Source of the DNA: Pseudomonas karstica
GTDB lineage: Bacteria; Pseudomonadota; Gammaproteobacteria; Pseudomonadales; Pseudomonadaceae
DNA length: 64,000 nucleotides
Direction of reading: 5' to 3'
Assembly: GCF_009707515.1 (NCBI RefSeq)
Contig: NZ_WLYI01000010.1
Coordinates: forward strand, 1 to 64,000
Shown: piece by piece, positions 42,906-52,315 of the stretch
Numbering within the stretch: position 1 is the first letter of the stretch
Layout of the letters: every line of letters begins with the position of its first letter
Position numbers and translations under genes: made by a program
The notes under the pieces: model-generated
What the model saw: the letters and a program-made list of their open reading frames with translations, nothing else
Databases searched by the model: none
Told to the model about the DNA's origin: nothing

Positions 42906-43676
42906 ATGAAAAAGATTTTCTCAGGTTTGGCTTTAGCCACCGCCCTCGCTACTGCAAGCTTCGCGAATGCAGCGGACGTTAAGCCCACCGTGATCCTTGT
43001 TCACGGTGCTTTCGCAGACTCTTCAAGCTGGAACGGCGTCATTAAAATCTTGGAAAAGGACGGTTATCCTGTAATTGCGGCGGCGAACCCATTGCGTGGA
43101 GTTGCGAGCGACGCTCAATTTGTCGCCAGCATAGTGAAAAGCGTAAAGACCCCAGTGGTACTTGTTGGCCATTCCTACGGTGGCCCAGTCATCAGCGAAG
43201 CGGCATATGGAAATCAGAATGTGAAAAGTCTGGTTTACGTAGCAGCTTTTGCTCCGGAAGCAGGTGAAACAGCAGCAGAGTTGTCAGGACGGTTCCCAGG
43301 TGGCACGTTGGCTTCGGCACTGGCTGCACCTGTAGACCTGGCTGACGGCGGTAAAGATTTGTATATCCAACAGGATAAGTTTCACGATCAGTTCGCTGCG
43401 GATGTTCCTGCGGCAGACGCCCGTCTGATGGCTGCAGGCCAACGGCCGGTGACTGTTGCGGCTTTGAATGAAGCTGCAACAGAGCCGGGTTGGAAAACCA
43501 TACCTTCCTGGTTTGTTTACGGTGATGCCGACAAAAACATTCCGCCTAAGGCTTTGGCTTTCATGGCTGAACGAGCCCACTCGAAGCAAACTGTAGTCGT
43601 CAAAGGAGGTTCCCACGTCGTGATGATTTCGAATCCAAAAGCAGTAGCCACGCTGATCGAGAAAGCTGCAAGGTAG
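42906..43676 (+). CDS. Secreted alpha/beta hydrolase
   Basis: 256 residues with a signal peptide (MKKIFSGLALATALATASFA, cleavage near NAA-D). Oxyanion strand VILVHGAFADSSSW, nucleophile elbow VLVGHSYGGP (Ser90), acid VYGDADKNIPP and His in VKGGSHVVM form a complete triad. This small hydrolase family includes haloalkane-, ester- and pyrethroid-active members; the substrate is unknown. It is divergent from the OhrR-like regulator and followed by a stem-loop at 43686-43716. Confidence 0.87.
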   Translation: MKKIFSGLALATALATASFANAADVKPTVILVHGAFADSSSWNGVIKILEKDGYPVIAAANPLRGVASDAQFVASIVKSVKTPVVLVGHSYGGPVISEAAYGNQNVKSLVYVAAFAPEAGETAAELSGRFPGGTLASALAAPVDLADGGKDLYIQQDKFHDQFAADVPAADARLMAAGQRPVTVAALNEAATEPGWKTIPSWFVYGDADKNIPPKALAFMAERAHSKQTVVVKGGSHVVMISNPKAVATLIEKAAR

Positions 43677-43685
43677 TTTTCAGAA

Positions 43686-43716
43686 AGCTGCCAAACGGCT
43701 CGACCGATTGGCAGCT
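43686..43716 (+). terminator. Stem-loop after the hydrolase gene
   Basis: AGCTGCCAA (43686-43694) pairs with TTGGCAGCT (43708-43716), 13-nt loop, starting 9 nt after the stop. No T run follows. Confidence 0.5.
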
Positions 43717-43944
43717 GCTGACTTTAACAATCAGGACATAACGTCCTTATCCCAAGCGCTGAGATACGCGCACTCCTCAAGAATGGCCCCCGATAAATTC
43801 AGGGGTTCCCCGCTGAACCAACTGCGTCTATCAGGGTTGGTGAGCAATGATGGCGTCAAAGCCTACCCATGGTCGCTTTCCGGCAAAGCCGGCTTTACGC
43901 GCACGTACTCACGACTAAACTCTTATCGATGATGGAGGTAAGGT

Positions 43945-44148
43945 ATGGGCTCAAAAAAACGGCGCAATAGAACTGATGTGTACGTTCGGCAGCAGCCCGA
44001 TTCGGATGCACAGCCTCGGTCCGGCAACAAACCTTCCGGACCATCGGCGCTTTCGCTCGCCATGTTGTTAGCTGAAACACGAGTGCCAGTGATCGATGAA
44101 GAGTGGGAAAAAATGACTCCGGTTGGCCGCGAATTTAAATTCAGTTAA
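43945..44148 (+). CDS. Hypothetical small protein, 67 residues
   Basis: The ATG has GGAGG upstream (GATGGAGGTAAGG). The protein begins MGSKKRRNRTDVYVRQQPDS, basic and polar, and ends with IDEEWEKMTPVGREF. No domain, signal or membrane segment is seen. The spacing and ribosome site favour a real gene, but no homologue is recalled. Confidence 0.4.
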   Translation: MGSKKRRNRTDVYVRQQPDSDAQPRSGNKPSGPSALSLAMLLAETRVPVIDEEWEKMTPVGREFKFS

Positions 44149-44272
44149 GTACATTCGATTGTGTGCACTGATTGAATCGCCGATAAAACCGGCGTTGCCG
44201 AATAAAGCCAGCGGGGGTTGACTCTATTCTGGGTGTCAGTTGATGAGCTACTCGACGCCACGTGTGATGAGA

Positions 44273-44665
44273 TCAGTCCAGTATCTGATGACCGGCTTCA
44301 CGAAGCACTGCAAGCCCCTCGGCGAACTGGTCTGTCTTCAGCAGCAGGAAGTCGCCATCGAAGGTGGAAACCACGAATACGCCGAAACAGGCTTCGGTCA
44401 ACGGCCGAACGACCGACAGCACAATACCCGTTTCATCGAATGCGAAGGGCCCAACGAGCTGGATGCAACTCCAGTCGCGATCGCTTTTGATACCTTCGGG
44501 CACGCGACTCTGATGGCAAACAATGGAAAGCTCATCGGCAGAGCGCGCGATGCTTACGAACCCGTCCCCATCCGCCCAGGCAGGAATCGGATCTTTGCTG
44601 TCCAGACGGGAAATTGAATAAAGCTCAGGCAAAACTTTCAGGCGGATACTTTTAACCAGTTTCAT
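44273..44665 (-). CDS. ACT-domain protein (CASTOR-type)
   Basis: 130 residues. The first half reads MKLVKSIRLKVLPELYSISR with PIPAWADGDGFVSIARSADE and LSIVCHQSRVPEGI; the second repeats an ACT fold (GPFAFDETGIVLSVVRPLTE, FGVFVVSTFDGDFLLLKTDQ). Such small two-ACT proteins bind amino acids and are thought to be allosteric sensors. It is followed on the same strand by nothing and preceded by a broken M20 amidohydrolase. Confidence 0.82.
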   Translation of the reverse strand: MKLVKSIRLKVLPELYSISRLDSKDPIPAWADGDGFVSIARSADELSIVCHQSRVPEGIKSDRDWSCIQLVGPFAFDETGIVLSVVRPLTEACFGVFVVSTFDGDFLLLKTDQFAEGLAVLREAGHQILD

Positions 44666-44713
44666 AGCGTCTCCAAATGGATTGGGAGTTTATCAAGATA
44701 TTCAAGCGTTAGA

Positions 44714-45773
44714 TCAGCGTTGCTGCACCAAGGGTTGTTTCAGTGTGGCCTCCGAAAACCAGGTTTCAGCTAAACGAACCCAGTAAGTCGCTCCGATCGG
44801 CAAGATGTCGTCGTTGAAATCAAAACTCGCGTTGTGCAGAACACAAGGTCCCGAACCATGGCCGATACCACGATGAGCGCCCTCACCGTTACCGATGAAT
44901 ACGTAGCACCCGGGTTTATGCTCGAGCATATGGGCAAAGTCTTCCGCGGCCATGGTGGGCTTGCCGTTGGTGATGACCTGCTCTTCGCCAAGCAACTCGC
45001 GCAAGACCTCGATGCACAGGGCTGTCTCGTGCGGGTGATTGATCAGGGGCGGATAGTCGGATTTGAACAAAGTTTCCACGCGGCATCCGAAAGCTTCGGC
45101 GACGCCCGTGGCGATCTCCCTCATGCGCCTTTCAATCAAGTTTCATGGCACCACGGGAAAATGCCCGGAACGTGCCTCCCAGCCAGGCCTCATCGGGTAT
45201 GACCGTCAGACTCGCATCAATGCCAGCTTGAAGGTATGTGACGGAAATAACCGCTGGATCCTGTGTACCCAGATTTCGCGTAATAATGCTCTGCATCGCC
45301 TGGGCAATGTGCATCAAGGGCTGCAAAGGATCGATGCATTGCTGCGGCAAGGCCGCATGTCCGCCCTTGCCGACCAAGCGGATACGAAACTCGGTATCGG
45401 ACGCCATCATCGCCCCGGGATGAACAGCAAACTGCCCGGCACCCAGACCGGGCCAGTTGTGCATGCCAAAAACCGCTTCCATGGGAAACAGCTCGAACAG
45501 GCCATCCTCAATCATGCGTCGGGCCCCAGCGGCACTTTCCTCGGCAGGCTGAAAAATGAAATACAGCGTGCCGTCTATTCGTCGCGTGTGCGCGAGTTCA
45601 AACGCAGCTGCCAGCAACATTGCACAGTGTCCATCGTGGCCACAGGCGCGCATTTTCCCTTCATGGATGGAGGCGTAATCGAACTTGTTGAGCTCCTGGA
45701 CCGGCAGTGCGTCCATATCCGCCCGAAAGCCTAGGCTAATTTCTTTTTCCCGAAAAAGGCTGCCCCCAGCCAT
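44714..45773 (-). pseudogene. M20-family amidohydrolase, truncated and frameshifted
   Basis: Two frames together give most of a hippurate/IAA-amino acid hydrolase. 45132-45773 holds ISLGFRADMDALPVQELNKF, MRACGHDGHCAMLLAAA, FIFQPAEESAAGARRMIEDG and FGMHNWPGLGAGQF. The frame then changes near 45135 and 44714-45139 holds MREIATGVAEAFGCRVETLF, TMAAEDFAHMLEHKPGCYVF and CVLHNASFDFNDDILPIGA. The first ~70 residues are absent upstream. The metal site residues are present but the product is split. Confidence 0.82.
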
Positions 45774-46230
45774 GATTCCGCTGCGCTCAGTACGGGTTAT
45801 CAGTGGCCAACTTTACCCAAGAAGGACAAACGTCCCAAACGTGCGCATTCAGTGCGTCGATTCTACCCAGGTGACATTTTTTAGGGCGCGGCAACACTTC
45901 AGCGAAATCATCACTCCCTTTAAAATCAAAAATATAGAGATTATGGCCTGAAGCTTGCTTTCGTAATGCCGCCGCTCCTTGCGGTATTCGTTTCCCCCAT
46001 CCCTATGCGATGGGTGACCCAGCCTCAACGATGCGGCTGCCGTCTTCAAGTGAAGCGACCCATACATCCAGCCGACAGCGTCGTCGGTATGTGAAATCAG
46101 GCCCTCCTTCCCCCGCCTGCATTTCTTCCAGACCTTTGCTCACCTATCCCCCCCTGCTGCCGGCCCCTATTCGGGCTGCCTACGCCGGGTTGCGGTCGAC
46201 GTGCGGGTCTGGCTTCCAGGAGTTTCCAGA
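45774..46230 (+). promoter_or_regulatory. Leader region of the amide operon with ANTAR-like hairpin
   Basis: No gene is supported. Several stem-loops lie here: AATGCCGC/GCGGTATT (about 45975-45998), CAGCC/GGCTG (46020-46039), CTTC-AAGT-GAAG (46044-46055) and CCGAC-AGCGTC-GTCGG (46072-46087). The last is a 5-bp stem with a hexaloop having A at position 1 and G at position 4, the signature bound by ANTAR proteins. The operon encodes an AmiR-type ANTAR protein (53453). A terminator with a T run is not visible, so the antitermination step is incomplete as evidence. Confidence 0.5.
46072..46087 (+). ncRNA. Candidate ANTAR-binding RNA hairpin
   Basis: CCGAC (46072-46076), hexaloop AGCGTC (46077-46082), GTCGG (46083-46087). 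A1 and G4 of the loop match the ANTAR target rule. The preceding hairpin at 46044-46055 could be the partner but does not match strictly. It lies 144 nt before the first gene of the operon. Confidence 0.45.
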
Positions 46231-47469
46231 ATGGCTATGAATCGTCGTGCTTTCCTGCGTACGTCCGCTATTTCCGCTGCTGCATTGTCCACCTTGAGCT
46301 TGAAGAGTTTCTCGGCGTTTGCCGCCGAGGACGCGATCAATATCGCCTCGCTCTACGACAACTCCGGTGGCCTGGACATCTACGGCAAGCCCATCGTCGA
46401 CGCCCTGACCTTCGCGGTCGAAGAACTCAACAGCGCCGGCGGCTTGCTCGGCCGCCCGCTGAACCTGATCAAGTACGACACCCAGTCGAACATGCAGCTC
46501 TACGCGCAGTACGCCCAACAGGCGGCGCTCAAGGACCGTGCGGCGGTGGTGCACGCCGGTATCACTTCCGCCTCGCGGGAGGTGGTGCGCCCGGTGCTGG
46601 ACCGCTACAAGACCCTGTATTTCTATAACAACCAGTACGAAGGTGGCGTGTGCGACCGCAACTTCTTCGGCACCGGCGTGACACCCGGCCAGACCGTCGA
46701 GAAGCTGGTGTCCCATGTCACGAAAAAGTGGGGCAAGAAGGTCTACATCGTCGCGGCGGACTACAACTATGGGCAAATCGTCACCGCCTGGGTCAAGAAG
46801 TACGTCGAGCAAGCAGGCGGGCAAAGCGTCGGCATCGAGTTCTTCCCACTGGACGTGACCAACTTTGGCGCGACCATCTCGAAGATCCAGGAAGCCAAAC
46901 CGGACTTCGTCTGGTCGGCGCTGGTGGGTGGCGCGCACATGTCGTTCTATCGCCAGTGGAAGGCTGCGGGCATGACCGGCAAACTGCCGATTGCGTCCAC
47001 CACCTTTGCCGGCGGTAACGAGCACATCGTGCTGTCGCCGGAAGAATGCAACGGCATCCTCATTTGCCAGAACTATGTGCAGGAACTGGCCACGCCGCAG
47101 AACCAGGCGTTCGTCGAACGCTTCCACACACGTTTCGGCGCGGATTACCCGTACATCACCGAACTGGCCATGGGCGCCTACCAGGGCATGATGCTGTGGG
47201 CCGAAGGCGTGCGCCAGGCGGGCACGGTGGAACGTATGGCCGTGACCCAGGCGCTGGAAAAAGGCATCAGCCTGGACCTGCCCAGCGGCAAGGTCAGCAT
47301 TGACCCGGCGACCCATCACTGTGTGCTCGACGTGCACATCGCCGAAGTCCGCGACCGCCGCCTGGAAGTGGTTGAAAGCTTCGCCCAGCAAGCGCCGTCC
47401 GACACCGCCGCCGTGTGCGACCTGGTGAAGAACCCGCGCGACGCCAAACAATACAGCATCGCGCTGTAA
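46231..47469 (+). CDS. Amide/urea-type ABC importer, substrate-binding protein (FmdD/UrtA-like)
   Basis: 412 residues. The N-terminus MAMNRRAFLRTSAISAAALS is a twin-arginine-like export signal. The mature part has the type I periplasmic binding fold: INIASLYDNSGGLDIYGKPI, LNSAGGLLGRPLNLIKYDT, TRP-like ITSASREVVRPVLDRYKTLY, YNNQYEGGVCDRNFF. This matches short-chain amide/urea binding proteins. It is the first gene of the operon with two permeases, two ATPases, amidase, AmiC and AmiR. Start 46231 is chosen for the RR signal and GGAG upstream. Confidence 0.88.
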   Translation: MAMNRRAFLRTSAISAAALSTLSLKSFSAFAAEDAINIASLYDNSGGLDIYGKPIVDALTFAVEELNSAGGLLGRPLNLIKYDTQSNMQLYAQYAQQAALKDRAAVVHAGITSASREVVRPVLDRYKTLYFYNNQYEGGVCDRNFFGTGVTPGQTVEKLVSHVTKKWGKKVYIVAADYNYGQIVTAWVKKYVEQAGGQSVGIEFFPLDVTNFGATISKIQEAKPDFVWSALVGGAHMSFYRQWKAAGMTGKLPIASTTFAGGNEHIVLSPEECNGILICQNYVQELATPQNQAFVERFHTRFGADYPYITELAMGAYQGMMLWAEGVRQAGTVERMAVTQALEKGISLDLPSGKVSIDPATHHCVLDVHIAEVRDRRLEVVESFAQQAPSDTAAVCDLVKNPRDAKQYSIAL

Positions 47470-47479
47470 GGAGACGGAC

Positions 47480-48349
47480 ATGGATTGGGCTGCCATTTTT
47501 TCCCTGCAGATCGTGGGTGCCATCGCCACACTGGTGCTGTTGAGCATCGGCCTGGCGGTGGTGTTCGGGATGATGAAAATCATCAACCTGGCCCACGGCG
47601 AATTCATGATGCTCGGCGGTTACGTCGCAGTGCTCGCCACCCATAACCTGCACGTACCTATCTGGATTTCGATCCTGGTGCTCGCGCCCTTAAGCGTGGG
47701 ACTGTTCGGCATGCTGGTGGAGCGCCTGCTGATGCGTCACCTGTATGGCCGCATGATTGACACCATGCTCGCCACCTGGGGCCTGAGCCTGGCGCTGACC
47801 GGCGCCGCCACCATGTTGTTCGGCAATACCACGGTGGGCATCAGTTCACCGCTGCCCGGCATCACCCTCGGCGCTTATCAAACCAGCGGCTACGGGCTGT
47901 TTGTAATCGCCGTGGCCTGTGCCGTGTTGCTGGGCATGTGGGTGCTGCTGCGTTTTACCCACTTCGGCCTGTGTGCCCGCGCCACCATGCAAAACGCCAA
48001 GATGGCGGCGGCACTGGGGGCCAATCCCGGACGCATCTATAGCCTGACCTTTGGCTTGGGCGCGGCACTCGCTGGCTTGGGCGGTGCGGTACTGGCGCCG
48101 TTGACCGGGGTGATTCCGACCCTGGGCGCCAGCTACATCGCCAAGGCCTTCATCACGGTGATCGGCGGCGGCAGTGCGGTGATCACCGGTACGCTCAGCG
48201 CGGCCGGTGGCTTTGGGGTGATCAGCCAGGTGGTGACGTTCTTCAGCACCCCGGTGTTCGGTGAAGTGGCGTTGTTGCTCGCGGCCATTGTGTTGATTCG
48301 GGTACTGCCTCAGGGCATTACCGGTCGTTTCTTTCGGAGGGCGTTCTGA
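47480..48349 (+). CDS. ABC importer permease (LivH/UrtB family)
   Basis: 289 residues, about eight membrane segments. IGLAVVFGMMKIINLAHGEF is the LivH-type signature, followed by GAYVAVLATHN-like text and the EAA-like loop FGLCARATMQNAKMAAALGA, which contacts the ATPase. It lies 10 nt after the binding protein and overlaps the next permease by one base. Confidence 0.9.
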   Translation: MDWAAIFSLQIVGAIATLVLLSIGLAVVFGMMKIINLAHGEFMMLGGYVAVLATHNLHVPIWISILVLAPLSVGLFGMLVERLLMRHLYGRMIDTMLATWGLSLALTGAATMLFGNTTVGISSPLPGITLGAYQTSGYGLFVIAVACAVLLGMWVLLRFTHFGLCARATMQNAKMAAALGANPGRIYSLTFGLGAALAGLGGAVLAPLTGVIPTLGASYIAKAFITVIGGGSAVITGTLSAAGGFGVISQVVTFFSTPVFGEVALLLAAIVLIRVLPQGITGRFFRRAF

Positions 48350-49374
48350 TGCCTGTTGATACCCGCACGCTTTTACCCGTGCTCGGCTGCGCCCTGGCCG
48401 CCGTGCTGGTGGCAGTACTGCCGCAGTGGCTGGACCTGTTCACCTTGCTGTCCCTGACCATCTACCTGGTAATGGCGCTGTTGGCCCTGAGCCTGGCGTT
48501 TATCTGGGGCTTTGGCGGCATCCTGTGCTTCGGCCAGGCAGCGTTTTTTGGGCTGGGGGCCTATGCCTATGCGATCGGGGTGTTGAACATCGGCGACAGC
48601 ACCTGGCCGGTGCTGCTGGCCATCGCGGTACCCGCACTGGTAGCCGCCGCCATGGGTTACTTCATGTTTTACGGCGGTATCAGCGACGTGTACCTGGGGG
48701 TGATTACTCTGGCGGTCACCTTGATTCTGTTCAATGTGATGAACTCCACCTCCGGCTCTGAGTACCACATCGGTAGCGCGCTGCTCGGCGGGTTCAACGG
48801 CATCCCGGCGATTCCTACGCTCAATGTGCCGTTCAACCCGGATCGGGTACTGGAACCGGAAACTCTGTTCCAGGTGATCGGCGGCGCGCTGATTCTGTGC
48901 TACCTGGGCCTGCGGAGGCTGCTCGCCAGCCGCTTCGGCAAAGTGGTGGTGGCAATCCGCGAGAACGAACAACGCGCAGGGTTGCTGGGCTACGACACGC
49001 GCCTGCACAAGCTGATCGTGTTCAGCCTCGGTGGCGGCATCGCCGGGCTGGCGGGTTGCCTGTTCGCCAACTGGGGCGCGTTTGTCAGCCCCGGCGTGTT
49101 CGGGCTCGCGCAGTCGGCGCAGATCATCATCTGGGTCATCGTCGGCGGACGCGGCACCTTGTTCGGGCCGATTCTGGCATGCATCGGCATCCAGGCGCTG
49201 ATGGCGCGCTTGGGTGAACAACAGTATGTCGACAGCGGCTTCGTGCTGGGCTTGATCCTGTTGACTTTCGTCATGCTGTTGCCGCGCGGTTTGCTGCCAT
49301 CGTTGGGGACGTTGGCGTCCCGTGTCTGCCCGCGTAATACACGACCGATCCGCACACAGGAGCGCGCGCTATGA
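48349..49374 (+). CDS. ABC importer permease (LivM/UrtC family)
   Basis: 341 residues, about ten membrane segments. LALSLAFIWGFGGILCFGQA and AAFFGLGAYAYAIGV are LivM-type, and VVVAIRENEQRAGLLGYDTR is the ATPase contact loop. It is the second half of the channel formed with the upstream permease. ATG 48349 overlaps that gene's stop; its own stop overlaps the next ATPase start. Confidence 0.9.
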   Translation: MPVDTRTLLPVLGCALAAVLVAVLPQWLDLFTLLSLTIYLVMALLALSLAFIWGFGGILCFGQAAFFGLGAYAYAIGVLNIGDSTWPVLLAIAVPALVAAAMGYFMFYGGISDVYLGVITLAVTLILFNVMNSTSGSEYHIGSALLGGFNGIPAIPTLNVPFNPDRVLEPETLFQVIGGALILCYLGLRRLLASRFGKVVVAIRENEQRAGLLGYDTRLHKLIVFSLGGGIAGLAGCLFANWGAFVSPGVFGLAQSAQIIIWVIVGGRGTLFGPILACIGIQALMARLGEQQYVDSGFVLGLILLTFVMLLPRGLLPSLGTLASRVCPRNTRPIRTQERAL

Positions 49375-50093
49375 CCCTGCTGCAAACTCAAGGATTGGGC
49401 ATCAGCTTCGGCGGCGTCCATGCCGTGAACGCCGTGGATTTCACCCTACAAAGCGGTGAACTGCGCTGCCTGATCGGGCCCAACGGCGCCGGTAAAAGTA
49501 CCTTCTTCAAAATGCTCAGCGGCCAACTCAAGCCCACACGTGGCGTGTACCACTTCAAGGGCCAACGCATTTGCGGGCTGACACCGCATCAGGTCGCCCG
49601 GCTCGGCATCGGCATCAAGACCCAGGCCCCCAGCGTGTTCGATGGGCTGGATGTGCTGGAAAACCTGCGCCTGGCCGCCAGTCGCCTGCAAGCCCCTGGA
49701 GCGGCGCGCGACACCGCCGAGCAGACCCTGGAACGCATCGGCTTGACGGACCTGCGCTCACGCCTGGTGGGCGACCTGGCCCACGGCCAACGCCAATGGG
49801 TCGAGCTGGGCATGATCCTCGCCTCACGACCGGCGCTCGTGCTGCTGGACGAACCGGCCGCCGGCATGACCTATCAGGAAGTGCGCAAGACCGCCGCGCT
49901 GATCAAAGAGATCAATACCCACAGCACCGTGGTGGTGGTCGAGCACGATATGGAGTTCATCCGTTTGATTGCCGGTACCGTCACCGTATTCAACCAAGGC
50001 GCGATCCTGGCCCAAGGCAGCTTTGCCGAGGTGACCCAGGACCCGGCCGTGCGCGAAGCGTACCTGGGCAAGCAGGAGATCAAACATGCTTGA
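49371..50093 (+). CDS. ABC importer ATPase (LivG/UrtD family)
   Basis: 240 residues. Walker A is GPNGAGKSTFF, the signature region reads DLAHGQRQWVELGMILASRP (variant LAHGQ, common in UrtD) and Walker B is ALVLLDEPAAGM, with a switch His in VVEHDMEFIR. It overlaps the upstream permease and the next ATPase (8 bases). It energises uptake of the amide. Confidence 0.92.
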   Translation: MTLLQTQGLGISFGGVHAVNAVDFTLQSGELRCLIGPNGAGKSTFFKMLSGQLKPTRGVYHFKGQRICGLTPHQVARLGIGIKTQAPSVFDGLDVLENLRLAASRLQAPGAARDTAEQTLERIGLTDLRSRLVGDLAHGQRQWVELGMILASRPALVLLDEPAAGMTYQEVRKTAALIKEINTHSTVVVVEHDMEFIRLIAGTVTVFNQGAILAQGSFAEVTQDPAVREAYLGKQEIKHA

Positions 50094-50790
50094 AGTCATC
50101 GGTTTATCTGCCGGTTACGGCCGCATTCCGGTATTGCGCGATATCCGCCTGAGCAGCGCGGCAAACACCTGCGTGGGGGTGCTCGGGCGTAATGGCATGG
50201 GCAAGACCACCTTGTTGCGCGCGCTGATGGGCGAGTTACCGGCCATGGCGGGCAGTCTGCACTTGGGCGGTGAGGATTTGAGCAAGGCCGCCGCTCATCA
50301 ACGCGCGCGCGCGGGCATCGGCTATGTACCCCAGGGCCGGCAGATATTTCCGTACCTGAGCGTGCGGGAAAACCTGCGCATGGGCTGCGTGAAGGCATTC
50401 GCCGGTGCGGACGTCACCATCGAACGCATCCTGGCGTATTTCCCGCGCTTGCAACGCTTGCTCGACCAACCTGGCGGCGCACTGTCCGGCGGAGAGCAAC
50501 AGCTGTTGGCCCTGGCCCGCTGCCTGTGTGGCAATCCGAAAATCATCCTGCTCGACGAGCCCACCGAAGGTATTCAACCGTCGATTTGCGACGAGATCAT
50601 TGAAACCCTGCAACGCCTGCGCGTGGAGCAAAGCCTGGCAGTGATCCTGGTGGAACAGGACATCGAGTTTCTCAGTGCGCTGTCCGACCGCATCCTGATC
50701 ATCGAGAACGGCCAACTGGTGGACGAGGTCGACCCAGCCCTCACCAGCGCCGAGGCCATCGCTGAGCGCTTCATGGGCTTTCATTCATAA
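50086..50790 (+). CDS. ABC importer ATPase (LivF/UrtE family)
   Basis: 234 residues. Walker A GRNGMGKTTLL, signature LSGGEQQLLALARCLCGN, Walker B IILLDEPTEGIQP and VEQDIEFL with the UrtE type. It is the second ATPase of the heterodimer with the gene at 49371. The amidase starts 10 nt downstream. Confidence 0.92.
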   Translation: MLEVIGLSAGYGRIPVLRDIRLSSAANTCVGVLGRNGMGKTTLLRALMGELPAMAGSLHLGGEDLSKAAAHQRARAGIGYVPQGRQIFPYLSVRENLRMGCVKAFAGADVTIERILAYFPRLQRLLDQPGGALSGGEQQLLALARCLCGNPKIILLDEPTEGIQPSICDEIIETLQRLRVEQSLAVILVEQDIEFLSALSDRILIIENGQLVDEVDPALTSAEAIAERFMGFHS

Positions 50791-50800
50791 GGAATTTCTC

Positions 50801-52315
50801 ATGTCTATTCAACGACCTTCCCTGGCCGACCTCACCGAGGTCGGCCACTGCCTGGGCCTGGAGCTGACCGCGCCACTGCTGAGCGAATACGCCGAAATTC
50901 TCAAGTCCGTATGGCAGGGCTACGACCGCCTGGACCAACTCGCCAGCCCGCCGCCGGCATCGCGCTACCCAAGGGGCCCAGGCTATGTGCCTGAGGACAA
51001 CCGCTACAACGCCTGGTACGTTCGCACCGATGTGCAGGGCGCCGCAGCGGGCAAGCTGGCCGGCAAGCGCGTGGCGCTCAAGGACAATATTTGCCTGGCC
51101 GGCGTGCCGATGATGAACGGTGCCTCGACCTTGCACGGTTACGTGCCGGACCTCGACGCCACCGTTGCTACCCGTGTGCTGGACGCCGCCGGGCAGATCC
51201 TCGGCAAAGCCCATTGCGAGTTCTTCTGCGTGTCGGGCAGCAGCCATACCAACGCCACCGGCGCGGTGCACAACCCGCGTAATCCGGGGCATTCCACGGG
51301 TGGTTCGTCGTCGGGCTGCGCGGCGTTGATCGCTGCCGGTGAAGTGGATCTGGGCATCGGCACCGATCAGGGTGGCTCGGTGCGCATCCCGGCCGCCTAC
51401 TCCGGCATCTATGGCCTGAAGCCGACCCACGGGCTGATCCCCTACACCGGCATCATGCCCATCGAGATGACACTCGACCACGCCGGGATAATGAGCGCCA
51501 ACATCGCCGACAACGCCCTGCTGCTGGAAGTGCTGGCCGGCGCCGATGGCCTCGACCCCCGGCAGGACCGCATCGTGCCGACCGAGGCCTACACCCAGGC
51601 CCTGGGCAAGGGCTGCAAGGGGTTGCGCATTGGTGTAGTGCGCGAGGGCTTCGGGCATGCCAACTCCGAAGCCGATGTGGACGCAGCGGTGCGCCGTGCG
51701 GCGGCCCTGTTCGAAACCCTGGGGGCCAGTGTCGAAGATATCTCGATCCCGCTGCACGCCCTGGGCCATGCAATCTGGACGCCGATTGCGGTGGAAGGCA
51801 CCACGCAGTTATTGCGCGGCTACAATTACGGTTCGAACTGGAAAGGCCTGTACGTACAAAGCCTGATGAGCGCGCAACAGGATTGGCAGAGCAAGGCCGG
51901 GCAATTTCCCCATGACCTGAAAACCTGCCTGCTGGCAGGTGAATATGCCTACCGACGCTTCGGCGGCCAGTATTACGCCAAGGCGCAGAACGCCGCTCGA
52001 CAGCTGCGCGCGGCCTACGACCAGCAATTCCAGGATTTCGATGTGCTGCTGATGCCCACCGTGCCGCTGAAGGCGCCCAAGCTACCGACGGCAGACGCCT
52101 CGGCCAGCGAGTGGGTGCAACGGGCTCTGGAAATGAACGCGAACACCGCGCCGTTCGATGTGACCGGGCACCCTGCCCTGTCGATTCCCTGCGGGCTTGC
52201 CGCCGGCCTGCCGGTGGGCATGATGCTGGTGGCGCGGGACTATGATGAAGCCACCCTGTACCAGGCCGCACACGCGTTTGAACAACATATCGACTGGGAA
52301 AGCCTGACTTCATGA
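50801..52315 (+). CDS. Amidase (amidase-signature family)
   Basis: 504 residues. Catalytic Ser-cisSer-Lys triad: Lys94 in KRVALKDNICLAGV, the STGGSSSGCAALIAAGEVDL segment and Ser193 in GIGTDQGGSVRIPAAYSGIY. This is the amidase-signature fold, unrelated to the AmiE nitrilase-fold enzyme of P. aeruginosa. It hydrolyses an amide imported by the ABC system to a carboxylate and ammonia. It overlaps amiC by 4 bases. Substrate size cannot be told. Confidence 0.92.
   Translation: MSIQRPSLADLTEVGHCLGLELTAPLLSEYAEILKSVWQGYDRLDQLASPPPASRYPRGPGYVPEDNRYNAWYVRTDVQGAAAGKLAGKRVALKDNICLAGVPMMNGASTLHGYVPDLDATVATRVLDAAGQILGKAHCEFFCVSGSSHTNATGAVHNPRNPGHSTGGSSSGCAALIAAGEVDLGIGTDQGGSVRIPAAYSGIYGLKPTHGLIPYTGIMPIEMTLDHAGIMSANIADNALLLEVLAGADGLDPRQDRIVPTEAYTQALGKGCKGLRIGVVREGFGHANSEADVDAAVRRAAALFETLGASVEDISIPLHALGHAIWTPIAVEGTTQLLRGYNYGSNWKGLYVQSLMSAQQDWQSKAGQFPHDLKTCLLAGEYAYRRFGGQYYAKAQNAARQLRAAYDQQFQDFDVLLMPTVPLKAPKLPTADASASEWVQRALEMNANTAPFDVTGHPALSIPCGLAAGLPVGMMLVARDYDEATLYQAAHAFEQHIDWESLTS

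Noticed and set aside
46180..47607. 475-codon open frame on the minus strand
   Set aside because: It is the antisense of the substrate-binding protein gene, is rich in Arg/His/Gly and has no domain; the plus-strand reading is clear.
48373..49221. 282-codon minus-strand open frame
   Set aside because: Antisense of the LivM-type permease; Gln/Arg/His-rich shadow.
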